Below, piece by piece: positions 42,791-52,419 of a stretch of 64,000 nucleotides of DNA. Location: positions 124,001 to 188,000 of the forward strand of contig CP122394.1 of assembly GCA_029814805.1 (NCBI GenBank), given 5' to 3'. The position numbers and the translations under genes are program-made. Position 1 is the first letter of the stretch. Each line of letters begins with the position of its first letter. The notes under the pieces were generated by a model, which did not search any database, had not been told where the DNA came from, and worked only from the letters and a program-made list of their open reading frames with translations. The DNA comes from Geminicoccaceae bacterium SCSIO 64248 (GTDB lineage: Bacteria > Pseudomonadota > Alphaproteobacteria > Geminicoccales > Geminicoccaceae).

Positions 42791-43127
42791 TTCACCATTC
42801 CTGGCCTGCACATTCCACCGGAGCGCACTCGACACGCCCACTCCGAACCGCGCCGCAGCCAAGGGCGCTACTATGCCCTTCTTAAAGGCCCTCACACCGG
42901 CGATCGAGGATCGCTACTCCGTGCTTTTCCTGCATTCACCCTCTCTGAGACGGATGTTGAATCGGTACCGGCCGCATCCGTCGCATCATAGCCGATCCAT
43001 CGATCGCAAACCGTCCTCCAGACCGTGAGCCGACCGGATTGGATCGGACCAAAATCTCATCAGGTGGATGTTCGCATCTAAGACGGCCGTCGGGCCGATT
43101 GTCCTGGATGGCTTGGGTGCCAGAAAC
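42791..43127. other. Intergenic, convergent genes, no gene seen
   Basis: These 337 bases lie between the end of the ECF operon and the end of the convergent MarR gene. Short open frames here have no recognisable content. No repeat, IS end or RNA was found. Confidence 0.35.
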
Positions 43128-43616
43128 TCACGTGGTCGCGTCAGCGATCATCCGCTGCAGAAGCGAAATAAACTGCTTGCGCTCTGTCCGGTCCAAGGTC
43201 GCGAGGGTTGCATCATGAGCGACACGCACAGGAGCTTCCATGGCCTCGAGCAACGACATCCCGACTTCGGTACAGACGCAAAGCCGAGCACGACGGTCAC
43301 CTGTGTGGACGGTTCGCCGAATGAGATCACGTGCTTCCATTCGGCGGAGCGCGCCCGCGGTCGTGGTGAGATCGAGCGACACGTCGTCGGCGAGCGTTGT
43401 CTGATCGGCCTCGCCGCGCTGAGCCAGCGCATCAAGCAGGCTGTACTGCAACGGCGTCATGCCGAACGCCGCGCAATGCCGGTTAAACAGCGCGACATGT
43501 ATCTGATGCAGTCGACGGATCAGAAAGCCTGGCCGTTGCGCAAGCGACCAGGTGCGCGCGCGTGAGCGCGGCCGGGCCAAATGCTGGACTGCGGTGTCAT
43601 TGTCGCGCGCGCTCAT
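43128..43616 (-). CDS. MarR family transcriptional regulator
   Basis: A 162-residue winged-helix regulator. The helices and wing are seen in FNRHCAAFGMTPLQYSLLDA, DQTTLADDVSLDLTTTAGAL (recognition helix) and RTVHTGDRRARLCVCTEVG (beta wing, with the conserved Asp-Arg-Arg-Ala). MarR proteins are ligand-released dimeric repressors that bind palindromes. It is the last gene downstream of the dioxygenase in a long minus-strand catabolic operon and is the only regulator in the three-unit cluster, so it is the best local candidate to bind the AAGYATRCTT sites at 54.4, 58.9 and 59.1 kb. That link is inference. No such site lies directly before its own start. Confidence 0.9.
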   Translation of the reverse strand: MSARDNDTAVQHLARPRSRARTWSLAQRPGFLIRRLHQIHVALFNRHCAAFGMTPLQYSLLDALAQRGEADQTTLADDVSLDLTTTAGALRRMEARDLIRRTVHTGDRRARLCVCTEVGMSLLEAMEAPVRVAHDATLATLDRTERKQFISLLQRMIADATT

Positions 43617-43699
43617 TCGTCAATCCCGTCTATCCTGTCGACCGCGCGGGATTCAAGTGCCCTGCGGGCGCCCACGTGTTCCGGGGTCGGAGAAGTCTG

Positions 43700-44719
43700 T
43701 CAAGGATCTGCCAGCGCCATGCCTCGCTCCTTCAGAACATAACCCTGGTGGGAGGGGAAATGCTCCGACACGGGCCACTCCCCGCGGAACTTCAGCCAGA
43801 GGCGCAGCATATGACGCTGCTGGTGCAGGTCCGGGCCGTTGGTGAACGAGGTGCGCGAATGGAGGACCGTGTAGTTGTTACAGAACTCCATGTCGCCCGG
43901 TTCGAGCATGAAGTCGAGACGAAGGTCTTCGCGTTGTGTCTGCTCGTCGAGGAAATCCAAGGCTTCCTGCTCGATGGTGGTGAGCGGGACGCCGCGCTTC
44001 GCGGCTGCCGCGTTGATCTGGTTGCGCAGATACCGGCAGCTGATCACGCCGTCATGCTGGCCGAAAACGGGGATCGGTACCTCCGAGAAGCCTTTGGATC
44101 CAAGAGCCTCCTCGCGACGAATGTAGTAGAATCCATTGTAAAGAAGACCGAGATACTCGGGATGCTGTTCGAGAATGGCGTTGTGCACGGACACGGAGCT
44201 GACCACGCTGCTTAGGCCGCCTGACAGACCTTGGCGCAGGCACATCAGACCGAGAAAATCGCAGCTGTCCGTATGATAAGGCAGGTACGCGTTGGTCTCG
44301 TAGCCGCGAACGTCCAATTGGCCGTAGGGGCGTTTCTGGTCGTAGACGTGGCCCAGCAGGTCGCCCTTGGGGTTCTGGCCCAACGGCTCGCCGAGATGAA
44401 CGCCCAGCCCCCAATAGACCATGCCGACTTCTTCATCCGTCCACGCGCCGATATCGAGACCACGCAGGATGGCGAACCCTAGGCCATCCCGGATCTCATG
44501 CGCCATGCCGGCAAGCTTGAGGTGCATGGTCTCGAGCGGAAAATCCTGCTCTTGCCAATGCAGCATGGGTACGCCGGAGCATTTGGCGTGATCGAGCGCC
44601 GCGGTGATTTCTTTCTGCTCCGTCGCCGTTACCGAGAGCAGCCATGGGCCTTCCTCGCCAAGGTCTGCGCCGCGCCAGGCTTTCGGTCCGTCATCCGGAC
44701 GCATGTGGACGATTGCCAT
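43700..44719 (-). CDS. TauD/TfdA-family Fe(II)/2-oxoglutarate dioxygenase
   Basis: A 339-residue dioxygenase. The HxD metal motif is in LPYHTDSCDFLGL (about residue 150), the distal His in YTVLHSRTSF, and the 2-oxoglutarate-binding Arg in HQQRHMLRLWLKF near the end, so the facial triad is complete. The layout is that of TauD or gamma-butyrobetaine-hydroxylase-like enzymes that hydroxylate small amines, acids or sulfonates. Start ATG 44719 has GAGGAG seven bases upstream; a GTG 15 bases earlier is less likely. It follows the ABC permeases by 28 bases and so probably acts on the imported compound or a product of it. Confidence 0.9.
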   Translation of the reverse strand: MAIVHMRPDDGPKAWRGADLGEEGPWLLSVTATEQKEITAALDHAKCSGVPMLHWQEQDFPLETMHLKLAGMAHEIRDGLGFAILRGLDIGAWTDEEVGMVYWGLGVHLGEPLGQNPKGDLLGHVYDQKRPYGQLDVRGYETNAYLPYHTDSCDFLGLMCLRQGLSGGLSSVVSSVSVHNAILEQHPEYLGLLYNGFYYIRREEALGSKGFSEVPIPVFGQHDGVISCRYLRNQINAAAAKRGVPLTTIEQEALDFLDEQTQREDLRLDFMLEPGDMEFCNNYTVLHSRTSFTNGPDLHQQRHMLRLWLKFRGEWPVSEHFPSHQGYVLKERGMALADP

Positions 44720-44747
44720 TCCATTTCTCCTCACCTGATTTCATGGG

Positions 44748-45629
44748 CTAGCCGCGACGTGTGTCGAGCGCATCGCGCAATCCGTCGCCGAAGACGTTGA
44801 GTGCAATCACGAGAATGAAGATCACGGCGCCGGGCGCGATCGCCATCCATGGTGCGACGGCCATATGGCGTTGCGCCGCGTTGAGCATGCTGCCCCAGGA
44901 GGGGTCAGGCGGCTGCTGGCCGAGCCCGAGGAAGGACAACGAGGCTTCGGCAATGATCGCCATCGCCGCCATGACGCTCGCCTGCACCAGAAGCGGTGGC
45001 AGCATGTTAGGCAGGACATGACGAAATGCGATGCGTAGATGTGAACTACCGACGGCTCGAGCCGCCTCGATATAGTCCTCGGTGCGAATGCTGAGCGCCG
45101 CGGCGCGCGTCAATCGCAGGAAAATGGGCAGCGAGGCAATGCCGATCGCCAGCATCGCGTTCCAGAGGTCCGGGCCGAGAAAGGCGGTGAGCGCGATCGC
45201 AACAATCAGGAAGGGGAGGGCGAGCATGGCGTCGGTGATACGCATCACAACCATGTCGACCCATCCGCCGACATAGCCGCAGATAACGCCGAGCGGGATG
45301 CTGACCAGAAGCGCCACGATCACCGGAATGGCGCCGGCGAGCATTGAACTGCGCGAGCCCCAGATCAGACGCGAGAGGACGTCACGCCCAACCTCATCAG
45401 TGCCCAGCAGATGGACGAACGAAGGCGGCTTGCGGACCTGGAGGAAGTCAGCTTGGGCTGGAGCGTAGGGTGCGATCACCGGCGCTAGGAGGGCAATCAG
45501 GATGAAGATAAGGATGACGGATCCCGCCGTCACGGCCGAAGGGCGGCGCATCAGCCGCCGGGTCGCCCGCCGGATGCGTCCTCTGCTCACGTGTGGCGTC
45601 TCGGAATGGGAAAGCGTTGCGGTCGCCAT
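44748..45629 (-). CDS. Peptide/nickel-type ABC transporter permease (DppC-like)
   Basis: A 293-residue inner-membrane permease with about six helices. The N-terminal OppC-type segment (ATRRLMRRPSAVTAGSVILI) is followed by the binding-protein-dependent transport domain, with the EAA loop near EAARAVGSSHLRIAFRHVLP. It forms the channel with the DppB-like partner, four bases upstream. Part of a five-gene importer whose ATPases and binding protein lie upstream. Substrate may be a peptide, opine or other polar compound; the surrounding catabolic genes suggest a non-peptide. Confidence 0.92.
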   Translation of the reverse strand: MATATLSHSETPHVSRGRIRRATRRLMRRPSAVTAGSVILIFILIALLAPVIAPYAPAQADFLQVRKPPSFVHLLGTDEVGRDVLSRLIWGSRSSMLAGAIPVIVALLVSIPLGVICGYVGGWVDMVVMRITDAMLALPFLIVAIALTAFLGPDLWNAMLAIGIASLPIFLRLTRAAALSIRTEDYIEAARAVGSSHLRIAFRHVLPNMLPPLLVQASVMAAMAIIAEASLSFLGLGQQPPDPSWGSMLNAAQRHMAVAPWMAIAPGAVIFILVIALNVFGDGLRDALDTRRG

Positions 45630-45632
45630 CGT

Positions 45633-46580
45633 TCAGCTCCGCAGACGTGGATTGATGAAGAAGTAAAGAAGGTCCGCAAGCAGGCTCACCGTGATGAACA
45701 GGACGGACGATACCAGGACCAACCCCTGAACCACGGCGTAGTCGCGATACAGGACTCCATCGACGAGGAGCTTGCCGAAGCCAGGGATCGAGAAAATCTG
45801 TTCGGTCAGGACTGCTCCGGCGAGCAACTGCCCGAACTCGATTGCGCCCAGCGTGACGACGGGGACCAGGGCATTGCGTAGCGCGTGACGCAACACCACA
45901 CGACGCTCCGAGAGGCCCTTCGCCCGCGCCGTGCGAATATAATCCGTCGACAGGGAATGCAGCATCGCGCTGCGCATATGTCGCATCAGAACGCCGGCGA
46001 TGCCGGTTCCGAGCACGATCGATGGCAGGACGAAGCCCATAAGGCTGCGATAAGGGTCTTCTGAGAAAGAGACGTAGCCTGAAGCCGGGAACCAGCGTAG
46101 GTGCACCGAGAAGGCCAGGACGAGCAGAATGCCCAGCCAAAAGTTCGGGATCGAGATGCCGGACAGGGCGAAGCTGCTGGCCAGCGTGTCGACGATCGTC
46201 TCCTTGCGCGTTGCCGCCAGCACGCCAAGCGGCAGACCGATGACAAGCGCGATGGTCATCGAGTAGATCGCAAGCTGCAGGGTGATGACGAGCTTGGGCA
46301 ACAGGAGGTCGACCACGCTCATGCTGTTGCGCAGCGACATGCCGAGATCGCCGCCCAAAGCCGCGGCCAGCCAGCGCCAGTACTGAACATAGACCGGCTG
46401 ATCGAGCCCGTAGCGGGCGCGAAGATCGTCCAGCACCTGCTGGTCGGCCTCGTCACCGGCCATGGCCAGGACGGGATCGCCGGGGAGAAGATGCTGAAGC
46501 ATAAAGGCGAAGGCGGACAGCACTACCAACGTCGAGATCGCCAGCCCGACGCGCTGGGACATGAAGATCAGCAAACGCAT
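45633..46580 (-). CDS. Peptide/nickel-type ABC transporter permease (DppB-like)
   Basis: A 315-residue permease with the DppB/OppB N-terminal helix (LISTLVVLSAFAFMLQHLLP-like, with GDPV after it), six or so membrane segments and an EAA loop near RTARAKGLSERRVVLRHALR. It pairs with the DppC-like permease in the inner membrane. The stop is three bases before the next gene. It follows the substrate-binding protein by 48 bases. Assignment is firm at family level. Confidence 0.92.
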   Translation of the reverse strand: MRLLIFMSQRVGLAISTLVVLSAFAFMLQHLLPGDPVLAMAGDEADQQVLDDLRARYGLDQPVYVQYWRWLAAALGGDLGMSLRNSMSVVDLLLPKLVITLQLAIYSMTIALVIGLPLGVLAATRKETIVDTLASSFALSGISIPNFWLGILLVLAFSVHLRWFPASGYVSFSEDPYRSLMGFVLPSIVLGTGIAGVLMRHMRSAMLHSLSTDYIRTARAKGLSERRVVLRHALRNALVPVVTLGAIEFGQLLAGAVLTEQIFSIPGFGKLLVDGVLYRDYAVVQGLVLVSSVLFITVSLLADLLYFFINPRLRS

Positions 46581-46628
46581 GACAGCCGACCCTCCGACCA
46601 GCCTTTATTCCGCACGTCCGCCGATCAC

Positions 46629-48137
46629 CTATTCAAGGTGCAGTCCACGGACGCGGATCGTGCTGTCAGGATGCGGCACGAAGCCCTCGACACGGGTCGA
46701 GACGCCGGTGAACGTGCGCCGGTGCCAGAGGATGCTCGTGGGCAGATCCTCGGCGAGGAGCGCGTTGGCCTGCTGGTAGAGAGTCTGACGCTCGGACTCG
46801 TCGACCGCCTCACGTGCCTGTACCAGGATCTTGTCCAATTCCGGATTGCAGTACCGTGAGTCATTTTGTGGGCCATCGCACGAGTAGTGTGCGAAGACAT
46901 TGCCGTCAGGATGCGCGCGACCGCTCCAGAAGCTGAACACCGCCTGGAACTCGCCCCGGCGCGCGTTCTGCAGCATGGTCGCGTTGTCCTGGGTCTCGAT
47001 GTTCATCGTGATCCCGGACTCGGCGAGCATGGCCTGGATCATCTGGGCAGCTTCCTGCCGCTCGCGCTCCGCCGGGACCAGCACCGTGAACGTCAGATCC
47101 GGCTGTCCCGCCTCCTGAAGCAGGGCCCGCGCGGCCTCGACGTCGCGCTTCGGCACCGGGTGGCCCGTGTCGTAGTACGGGCTCGACGGATTCACGAACT
47201 GGTTGCCGGCCGTGTACTGGTCGTTGAACAAGGCCTGCATCATGACTTGGCGATCGATCGACAGGTCGATCGCACGCCGGAGGCGGACGTCGTTTCCGAG
47301 CGCCTCGCTGGCGGGACCGTTGCTGATGTTGTAGCGAATGAAGTGGTAGCCGAGGTCGGGCGTCGAGACGACCTGGACGTTGGAATCGCCTTCCAACTGC
47401 GGCACGTCTGTAGGTGTGAGACGCTCGGCGATATGCAACTCGCCTGACTGCAGCGAGGACAGGCGAACAGTGGAATCCGTGATCGGCAGATATTCGATGC
47501 GATCGACGCCGGTCAGGCTCTTGTCCCAGTAGTCCGCGAAGCGCTCGACTACGATCCGGCCCTGCGGCACGCGCTCGACGAAGCGATAGGGACCAGCACA
47601 CACAGGCTGTGTGCCGAAGCGATCACCCAGTTCGGATGCGCTCTTGGGCGATACGATCATGCCTGAGCGCTCGGCCAGATTGACCATCAGGAGATAGCCC
47701 TGTGGTTGGTCGAGAACGATCCGAACGGTCAGGGGATCCACGACCTCGACATGATCGACCGCGGCAAGCTCGGAGCGGCGCAATGAGCCTGGCGTGTTCA
47801 TGTTGCGGTCGATGGTGAACTGCACTGCCTCGGCATTTAGGGGCTCGCCGTCATGGAACATGACGTCCGGACGCAGGTTCACGGTGACCGACATGCCATC
47901 GGGTGCGATCTCATAGCCTTTGGCCAACTGCGGCACGAGTTCGAGATCGGTCGATACATCGAACAGCTTGTCGCAAATGGCCGTCAGAGGCTGACGACCG
48001 CTCGCGAGGCGGTTGGCGACGGGGTCCAACGCATCGGGGTCTTCGTTGATGCCGATACGCAGCGTGGTCTGGGCAGCGGCGGTGTTGCCGACGAGCGCGG
48101 CGCAGGCCGCCAAGGCAAAAAGGCGGAGTCTCATCAT
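46629..48137 (-). CDS. ABC transporter substrate-binding protein, family 5
   Basis: A 502-residue periplasmic solute-binding protein of the peptide/opine/nickel family. A signal peptide is clear: MMRLRLFALAACAALVGNTA with cleavage likely after AAA/AQ. The mature part has LRIGINEDPDALDP and PQLAKGYEIAPDGMSVTVNL, typical of SBP_bac_5. Ligand is unknown. The long open frame extends far upstream antisense to the ATPase gene, but the signal peptide fixes the start at 48137 (or 48134). It follows the second ATPase by 25 bases. Confidence 0.93.
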   Translation of the reverse strand: MMRLRLFALAACAALVGNTAAAQTTLRIGINEDPDALDPVANRLASGRQPLTAICDKLFDVSTDLELVPQLAKGYEIAPDGMSVTVNLRPDVMFHDGEPLNAEAVQFTIDRNMNTPGSLRRSELAAVDHVEVVDPLTVRIVLDQPQGYLLMVNLAERSGMIVSPKSASELGDRFGTQPVCAGPYRFVERVPQGRIVVERFADYWDKSLTGVDRIEYLPITDSTVRLSSLQSGELHIAERLTPTDVPQLEGDSNVQVVSTPDLGYHFIRYNISNGPASEALGNDVRLRRAIDLSIDRQVMMQALFNDQYTAGNQFVNPSSPYYDTGHPVPKRDVEAARALLQEAGQPDLTFTVLVPAERERQEAAQMIQAMLAESGITMNIETQDNATMLQNARRGEFQAVFSFWSGRAHPDGNVFAHYSCDGPQNDSRYCNPELDKILVQAREAVDESERQTLYQQANALLAEDLPTSILWHRRTFTGVSTRVEGFVPHPDSTIRVRGLHLE

Positions 48138-48162
48138 CGGATACGCGGTCCTCGTATGGCGG

Positions 48163-49233
48163 TCATGCGGGAACAGGGGGCAAAGCGGGTCTTCGGAAAC
48201 GTTCGAGAAGGCGCGCGAATCGGGCGTCCGTGGCTTGAGGACGTAACGCCTCCGCACCACGCCACGGCGCGGTCTCGCGCCAGTGATGACAGGCGACTGC
48301 ATGGCCTTCTGTGTCCGGATCGAGGCGGGGCGTCTCGGTGCGGCAGCGTTCGGTAGCGTGGGCGCAACGAGGATGAAAGTGGCACCCGGACGGCGGATCG
48401 AGCGGACTGGGAAGATCGCCTTCAAGGACCGTTCGACGGCGCTGCTCGAAGGAGAGAGCGGGCACGGCGTCGAGCAGGGCGCGCGTGTAGGGATGGCGAG
48501 GCGTTGCAAAGATCGCCTCGGTCGGCGCGACCTCGACCAAACGGCCGAGATACATGACGGCAACCCGCTGGGCGATGTAGCGAACGACCATGAGGTCATG
48601 CGAGATGAACAGGAGAGCGAGGCGCATCTCGCGTTGCAGCCGACGTAGCAGATTGAGGATCTGAGCCTGTACGGACACGTCGAGAGCGGATACGGCCTCG
48701 TCGCACACGATGAGTTGCGGATCGAGCGCCAGCGCGCGCGCGATTCCGATGCGCTGCCTTTGACCGCCCGAGAACTCATGCGGATAGCGGTTCATGTGGG
48801 CGGGATTGAGACCGACCAGATCCAGCAGTTCGGCTACTCTTCGGGTAATGCCGCTGCCGACGTCGACATGGTGCACGTATAACGGCTCGCCGATGATCTC
48901 GCGGACCGTCATACTCGGATTCAGCGAGCTGAACGGATCTTGAAACACAAGTTGAAGGTTGCGCCGCTGGGAGACCATGGCATTGGCCGACAGCGTGGTG
49001 AGTTCCTGTTTGCGGAAGCGCACGCTGCCTGCGGTGGGCTCGATGAGCCGTAGAATCAAGCGACCGGTCGTCGACTTCCCGCAGCCGCTCTCGCCGACGA
49101 GTCCCAGGGTCTCGCCTTCACCGATCTCGAAGGAGATGTCGTCAACGGCTGCCACACTGCCGCGTCGCAGAAGGCCGCCGACAGCGAAGTGCTTGCTCAG
49201 GTCTCTGACGGTCAACAACGGCGCTGCGTTCAT
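48163..49233 (-). CDS. ABC transporter ATP-binding protein (DppF-like)
   Basis: A 356-residue ATPase. Walker A is [15 protein letters not shown], the signature is [16 protein letters not shown], Walker [19 protein letters not shown], and the C-terminal oligopeptide-transporter extension has a Cys-containing segment ([20 protein letters not shown]) typical of DppF/DppD, which may bind an iron-sulphur cluster. Works with the DppD-like ATPase just upstream (ATGA overlap) to power the importer at the inner membrane. Confidence 0.93.
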   Translation of the reverse strand: MNAAPLLTVRDLSKHFAVGGLLRRGSVAAVDDISFEIGEGETLGLVGESGCGKSTTGRLILRLIEPTAGSVRFRKQELTTLSANAMVSQRRNLQLVFQDPFSSLNPSMTVREIIGEPLYVHHVDVGSGITRRVAELLDLVGLNPAHMNRYPHEFSGGQRQRIGIARALALDPQLIVCDEAVSALDVSVQAQILNLLRRLQREMRLALLFISHDLMVVRYIAQRVAVMYLGRLVEVAPTEAIFATPRHPYTRALLDAVPALSFEQRRRTVLEGDLPSPLDPPSGCHFHPRCAHATERCRTETPRLDPDTEGHAVACHHWRETAPWRGAEALRPQATDARFARLLERFRRPALPPVPA

Positions 49234-50267
49234 GCGGCGCTGTCCAATGGAGCTTGATGGCAGGCGGAGAGGTGACCGCGCCGCATCGTGCGAAGCTCGG
49301 GTGCGCTCTGCTGGCAGGGCATGGCCGAGAACGGGCAGCGCGGCTCGAAGACACAGCCAGTAGGCACGTGACGCAGGTCGGGTACCGTGCCTTCGATACC
49401 GATCAGCGGCTGATCGCTCTGATCCGCGCGTGGGACGGCGCCTAGAAGGCCAAGCGTATAGGGGTGCTCTGGGTGCTTGATGACGCGCGAAGTCGGGCCG
49501 CGCTCAACGACACTGCCCGCGTACATGACAGAGATTTCGTCCGCCATGCCGACGATCAGGCCGATATTGTGCGAGATCAGCAGAATAGACGTGCCGTACT
49601 GCTCCTGGATTGTGTGCAGCAGCTCGACGATCTGGGCCTGTACCGTCACGTCCAGAGCGGTGGTCGGCTCGTCCGCGATCAGCAAGCGCGGATTGCCGGC
49701 CAGCGCCATCGCGATCATCACACGCTGGCGCATGCCGCCTGAAAGCTTGTGCGGGTAGTCGTCGATCCGCCGTTCGGGCGACGGAATGCGCACTTGGCGC
49801 AAGAGCTCGATCGTTCGGTCGCGCGCCTCCCGCTTGCCGACTCGGTCATGGGCGCGGATCGCCTCCATGATCTGGTCGCCGATCGTGAAGGCCGGGTTCA
49901 GCGATGACATCGGCTCCTGAAAGACCATGGCGATCGCATTGCCACGCAAGGCGCGACGCTGCCGTTCGGGCATGGTGAGCAGATCACGCCCTTCGAACAG
50001 GATGCGACCACTTTGGACCTTTGCCGAACGTGACGGCAGGAGACCCATGATCGCGAGGGACGACACGCTCTTACCGCTTCCGGATTCGCCAACGATGCCG
50101 AGACAGCCACCGGCGGGGACCGAGAAGCTCGCGTTTCGCACCGCAGGGATCGTCCCATCCTCGCCCGAGAACGACACCGACAAGTCTTGAACCTCGAGGA
50201 CGGATGCTTGAGGCATCGAGTCCGGGATAGGAGACGCGTAAGCAAGGGGGGCGGCGTTGCGCATCAC
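49230..50267 (-). CDS. ABC transporter ATP-binding protein (DppD-like)
   Basis: A 345-residue ATPase. Walker A is [17 protein letters not shown], signature [16 protein letters not shown], Walker [19 protein letters not shown], and a C-terminal Cys-rich extension ([20 protein letters not shown]). The start is GTG 50267 sharing bases with the upstream TAG, or ATG 50264. It overlaps the end of the acyl-CoA synthetase gene, tying the transporter to the CoA genes in one transcript. Confidence 0.93.
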   Translation of the reverse strand: MMRNAAPLAYASPIPDSMPQASVLEVQDLSVSFSGEDGTIPAVRNASFSVPAGGCLGIVGESGSGKSVSSLAIMGLLPSRSAKVQSGRILFEGRDLLTMPERQRRALRGNAIAMVFQEPMSSLNPAFTIGDQIMEAIRAHDRVGKREARDRTIELLRQVRIPSPERRIDDYPHKLSGGMRQRVMIAMALAGNPRLLIADEPTTALDVTVQAQIVELLHTIQEQYGTSILLISHNIGLIVGMADEISVMYAGSVVERGPTSRVIKHPEHPYTLGLLGAVPRADQSDQPLIGIEGTVPDLRHVPTGCVFEPRCPFSAMPCQQSAPELRTMRRGHLSACHQAPLDSAA

Positions 50268-52408
50268 TAACCGGCCATGGTCGCGCGCCCGTCGACCGCG
50301 ACTACGCCCAGGCCCTGGGCGCGCACGAGCACAGGATTGACTTCGAGATCGATCAGATCCTCACCGAGATCGTGGGCGAGCCAGCCGACGCGGACGATGA
50401 CATCGATCAACGCGTCGACATCCAAAGAAGGTTTGCCGCGCACACCGTGGAGGAGCGGTGCCAGACGCAAGCCATTGAGCATGCGGCGTGCCCGGTCCGG
50501 ACCGACCGGCGCGGGCGCTACCGCGAAGTCGCGCAAAATTTCGACAGTCGTGCCGCCGAAGCCGACCAGTACGACCGGACCGAAGACCGGATCACGCCTG
50601 GCGCCGACGATGATCTCGGCCTCGCCCTTTGCCATCGCCTGTACGACGAAGCCGTCGATCCGAGCGTCGGGCGACTGCTCGGCAAGCCGAACCAGCATGG
50701 TCTCGGCGGCGGCCGTCACCGCCGTGGGATCGGCCAAGCCGAGCGCCACGGCACCGACATCGCTCTTATGCGCGATGTCGCGGGACACGGCCTTGAGCAC
50801 GACCGGAAAGCCGATGCGGCCGGCGGCGTTTGCAGCAGCCGCAGCCGTTGCGGCCGACGCTTCCTCGACCACCGGCACGCCGTAGGCGGCGAGCGCGCGT
50901 TTGACCTCGGATTCGGTTGCCGCACCGGCCGGGATATGAACGGAGGCGGGCCGATCGGCATCACGAACGGGTGATGCGGTCGTCTCCCCACTCAGCCGGT
51001 CGTGCTGCGCGACCAGCTCCAACGCCCGCAGAGCATCCTCGAACCGGTCGAAAAAGGGTTGGCCCAGGGCACGCAGGCGCTCGCGAGGCCCGTCGGCAGC
51101 GTTGCCGGGTGTCAGGGCCAGGAAGCACGGCTTGGAGGATGACTTGGCAACCTGACCGATGAGATGCGTCTGATCGGCGAAGAAAGGCATCGAGGTCAGC
51201 ACCATCAGCCCGTAGGCGACGGCATCGTCAGACAACAGGATCTCGGCGGCCGTGGTCGTGACGTCGACCGAGGAGGGCGCGTTGCGTCCGCCGAGATCGA
51301 TCGGGTTGTCGGCCTGCGGCGGCAAAAGAAGCTCGCCGAGCTTGGCGCGTGTCCCTGGTGCGAGTGCTGCCATCTCCAGCCCGATTTCGGTGACGCGGTC
51401 CGAGGCGATGCCAGCGCCGCCGCCCGACGATGAGTAGACCCCGACACCGCCCGGCCTTCTGGGCTGTGGATGGCGAACCAGGATGTTGGCCGCGCGGACC
51501 ATGTCGTCCGGATCGCGTGCGAGGACGACACCAGCCTCGCGACAGGCAGCCTCGAAGACTTCGAACGAGCCGGCAAGGCTGGCCGTATGCGAGCGGGCGG
51601 ACTTCACGCCGGCTTCGGTACGACCGGTCTTGACGAGCAGGACCGGCTTGCCGGCTTCCCGGCACGCGGCAGCCGCTTTCACGAAACGGGGTCCGTCCTT
51701 CAGCCCCTCAACATAGAGGCAGACCGCTTTCGTCCCGGGGTCCTCGGCCATGAACTCGAGGAAGTCGCTGATCTCGAGGTCGGCTTGATTGCCCAGTGAG
51801 ACGCAGTGGCGAAAGCCGATGTCGTCGGCACTGGCTCGGTCGAAGACCGAGACCATCAGCGCGCCGGATTGGCTGATCAGGCTGATGTCGCCTGTCAGCA
51901 GGCGGTCTGTGTCGAGTACGACCGACGAACAGAGAGGCATGCGGTGATGCGGTACGATCAGTCCCATGCAGTTGGGACCGACCAGGCGCATGCCTGATCG
52001 GCGGCTGATCGCAACCAACTCGGCCTGCAGGGCGGCGCCATCCTCGCCCGCTTCCGCGAAACCGGTCGCGATGATCACGCAGCAACCGACACCTGCATCG
52101 GCCGCTTTGGCGACGTGATCCAGAAGCGTCTCGCCGGGGACCGCGAGAATGGCGACGTCCGGAGGCCGGGGTACGGCGGACAGGGTTGGGTAGCTGGCGC
52201 GGCCCTGCACCGTGTCACGTGTCGGATTGATCGGCACGAGCTCCCCGGCAAAGCCATGCCGCACAAGGTGGTCCATGATTCGACCACCGAATTTCGCCCG
52301 GCTCTCCGAGGCACCGATCACGGCGATCGAGGCAGGCTCCACTATCTGGCCGATGGCCAGTCTCGACGGAACGGAGCGTTGGGCGGAAGGCGATGCGCTC
52401 ATGTCCAT
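50267..52408 (-). CDS. ADP-forming acyl/acetate-CoA ligase family protein
   Basis: A 713-residue single-chain NDP-forming acyl-CoA synthetase. An N-terminal CoA-binding domain (EPASIAVIGASESRAKFGGR) is followed by succinyl-CoA-ligase-like domains with the phosphohistidine region GVKSARSHTASLAGSFEVF, and a C-terminal ATP-grasp (ALAAYGVPVVEEASAA, GFPVVLKAVSRDIAHKSDVG). It would activate a carboxylic acid to its CoA thioester using ATP, making ADP and phosphate. The start is ATG 52408, six bases after GGAG. It lies between an acyl-CoA dehydrogenase (11-base gap) and the transporter ATPases. Substrate is unknown. Confidence 0.9.
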   Translation of the reverse strand: MDMSASPSAQRSVPSRLAIGQIVEPASIAVIGASESRAKFGGRIMDHLVRHGFAGELVPINPTRDTVQGRASYPTLSAVPRPPDVAILAVPGETLLDHVAKAADAGVGCCVIIATGFAEAGEDGAALQAELVAISRRSGMRLVGPNCMGLIVPHHRMPLCSSVVLDTDRLLTGDISLISQSGALMVSVFDRASADDIGFRHCVSLGNQADLEISDFLEFMAEDPGTKAVCLYVEGLKDGPRFVKAAAACREAGKPVLLVKTGRTEAGVKSARSHTASLAGSFEVFEAACREAGVVLARDPDDMVRAANILVRHPQPRRPGGVGVYSSSGGGAGIASDRVTEIGLEMAALAPGTRAKLGELLLPPQADNPIDLGGRNAPSSVDVTTTAAEILLSDDAVAYGLMVLTSMPFFADQTHLIGQVAKSSSKPCFLALTPGNAADGPRERLRALGQPFFDRFEDALRALELVAQHDRLSGETTASPVRDADRPASVHIPAGAATESEVKRALAAYGVPVVEEASAATAAAAANAAGRIGFPVVLKAVSRDIAHKSDVGAVALGLADPTAVTAAAETMLVRLAEQSPDARIDGFVVQAMAKGEAEIIVGARRDPVFGPVVLVGFGGTTVEILRDFAVAPAPVGPDRARRMLNGLRLAPLLHGVRGKPSLDVDALIDVIVRVGWLAHDLGEDLIDLEVNPVLVRAQGLGVVAVDGRATMAG

Positions 52409-52419
52409 TATCGACTCCG

